This document shows positions 5,571-6,598 of a stretch of 6,598 nucleotides of DNA, one piece after another. The stretch spans positions 1 through 6,598 of the forward strand of contig DWZY01000247.1 of assembly GCA_019117325.1 (NCBI GenBank), given 5' to 3'. This stretch comes from Candidatus Brevibacterium intestinigallinarum. Lineage in GTDB: Bacteria; Actinomycetota; Actinomycetes; Actinomycetales; Brevibacteriaceae. Under the pieces are notes generated by a model that searched no databases, was not told where the DNA came from, and worked only from the letters and a program-made list of their open reading frames with translations. Numbering within the stretch: the first letter of the stretch is position 1; the number at the start of each line of letters is the position of its first letter. The position numbers and the translations under genes are program-made.

Positions 5571-6598
5571 TCAGCGCGGGTTCCACCCCAGCTCCTCGAG
5601 GCTGGGCCGGTGCCCATCCGGACCGCGTCGCGCGGACTCCGTGCGCTCGGAACGGCGGTGGAGAGCATTGCGCAGCAGGTCCACGCCGATGAGGAGCACG
5701 AACGAGACGACAGCTGCCGCGACCCAGGCGAGGCAGACGACGGTCGACGGGGGCTCGTTGAAGGTCTTCACGTTCAGGTAGCCGAATCCCAGCAGCGCGG
5801 TCAGCCACGGGACGAGGATGATGAGTCCCACCACCCACCGCATGCTCATGAAGCACGTGACCATCCCGGTGGTCAGCAGGAGGAAGACGTTCGTGGCGGT
5901 CGCGATGCACGCCGCAGCGCTCACGAAGGAGATCGGGTCGGAGCCCAGCGTCGCGAGGACCGTGAAGATGCCCAGGTCCCGTCCCACCAGCCACGGCCAG
6001 ACGAGCATGCCGGTCCACTGGACGACGGTGGCCAGCAGCGCCGCCTGCGGGAGGAACGGGATAGTCCCCAGGCGGAAGCCCAGGTCCGGTCGCTTCATCT
6101 CCAGGATGAGGAACGGGAACATGAACGGCATGAGCATCGCGACGATGGACGTCCACGTGTCCGTGTTCTCGACCGTCTCGTACGAGTTGTTGACCAGCAG
6201 TCGCCAGCGCACCGCCAGGATGAGGATGCACGCGAGAATCACCGCCGCGACGGAGTACCCCAGGACGCGCCGGACCTCGCCGCCCCACGAGGGGACCGTG
6301 GACTCGCGCACGTGCTCCTCGTGCAGCCGCTTCGCCTCGGCCTTCCGAGCCTCCCGCTCCTGCTCCTGCTCCGCCTGCGTGGGCTGGGGAACGGGGATCC
6401 GCTGCGGTTGCTGATTCTGCGGCTGCTGCGGCATGTGGCCCTGCGGAGGCTGGCCCTGTGGCGGCTGGCCGTGGGGCACCTGGCCAGAGTGCACCTGACC
6501 CTGCGGCGGCATCGGGTCCTGAGGCCGTTGCGCGTGCGGCGGCCCCACGGGATGCGGGGGCTGCCCCGCAGATCGCGGCGGTGGCCCGGCGGGCCGCG
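5571..6598 (-). CDS. Pro/Gln-rich six-helix membrane protein (5' end outside window)
   Basis: I do not recognise this family. Counting from a GTG at 6548, 325 residues are seen. The first 56 are Pro/Gln/Gly/His-rich with repeated PPQGQ units. A charged helical stretch follows (about 57-83), then probable membrane helices at about 95-115, 131-151, 163-189, 205-234, 237-259 and 268-292. A basic then polar tail ends in SLEELGWNPR. No catalytic or transport motif is evident. The frame stays open from 6548 to the window edge and continues Pro-rich (residues PPPRSAGQPPHPVGPPH across the GTG). That GTG also has no Shine-Dalgarno, so the true start probably lies further upstream, beyond the window. 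Proline/glutamine-rich cytoplasmic heads on small polytopic proteins are common in actinobacteria, often of unknown role. It is on the same strand as the RND gene, but a 134-base gap with hairpins and a separate -10 box argues against tight coupling. Confidence 0.85.
   Translation of the reverse strand, partial: RPAGPPPRSAGQPPHPVGPPHAQRPQDPMPPQGQVHSGQVPHGQPPQGQPPQGHMPQQPQNQQPQRIPVPQPTQAEQEQEREARKAEAKRLHEEHVRESTVPSWGGEVRRVLGYSVAAVILACILILAVRWRLLVNNSYETVENTDTWTSIVAMLMPFMFPFLILEMKRPDLGFRLGTIPFLPQAALLATVVQWTGMLVWPWLVGRDLGIFTVLATLGSDPISFVSAAACIATATNVFLLLTTGMVTCFMSMRWVVGLIILVPWLTALLGFGYLNVKTFNEPPSTVVCLAWVAAAVVSFVLLIGVDLLRNALHRRSERTESARRGPDGHRPSLEELGWNPR

Noticed and set aside
5548..6288. Alternative minus-strand frame over the membrane protein
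   Set aside because: Arg/Gly/His/Pro-rich product without membrane helices; the accepted frame gives six clean helices and G/C-rich third positions.
6553..6570. Inverted repeat TGCGGGG/CCCCGCA near the window end as a regulatory hairpin
   Set aside because: It lies inside the open Pro-rich reading frame, where CCC/GGG codons easily generate such symmetry.

Overview
The window is very GC-rich. Its genes show strong G/C bias at third codon positions, GTG starts and compact intergenic gaps. The proteins include a VOC/glyoxalase-like protein of the type that opens with LDHVSFAA, a CPBP protease with an RGSYHLYQG motif, and a Gram-positive type HAE1 RND permease. Together these point to an actinobacterium, most likely a member of the Micrococcales (a Brachybacterium-like organism is a guess). 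The genus cannot be fixed from the sequence alone.

Layout: (1) bases 1-95 hold the last 30 codons of an unrecognised plus-strand gene. (2) Bases 96-286 are a regulatory gap with a very long hairpin (161-211), a -10 box TAGGAT (238-243) and a TGTGA-N6-GCACA motif (270-285) ending one base before the next start codon. (3) Bases 287-928, plus strand, encode a glyoxalase-like (VOC) protein of 213 residues. (4) Converging on it with a 24-base gap is a minus-strand block: CPBP intramembrane protease (953-1765), RND efflux permease (1831-5436, 1201 residues) and a Pro/Gln-rich six-helix membrane protein (5571 to the window edge, 5' end outside).

Transcription of the minus-strand block runs from the window end towards the middle. 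The membrane protein is followed by a terminator-like hairpin. The RND gene then has its own -10 box, an inverted repeat at the -35 position and a good ribosome binding site. The CPBP gene follows the RND stop by 65 bases, with a 17-base palindrome over its start codon and Shine-Dalgarno sequence, so it is probably read on the RND transcript and may be controlled at translation. No adaptor (HlyD/MFP) or outer-membrane factor gene is present, as expected for a single-membrane organism with a SwrC-type transporter.

No phage, insertion sequence, CRISPR array, tRNA or rRNA is seen. I found no convincing new multi-gene system. The items most worth checking are the regulatory structures in the intergenic gaps, the unusual insertions in the RND permease and the uncharacterised Pro/Gln-rich membrane protein.
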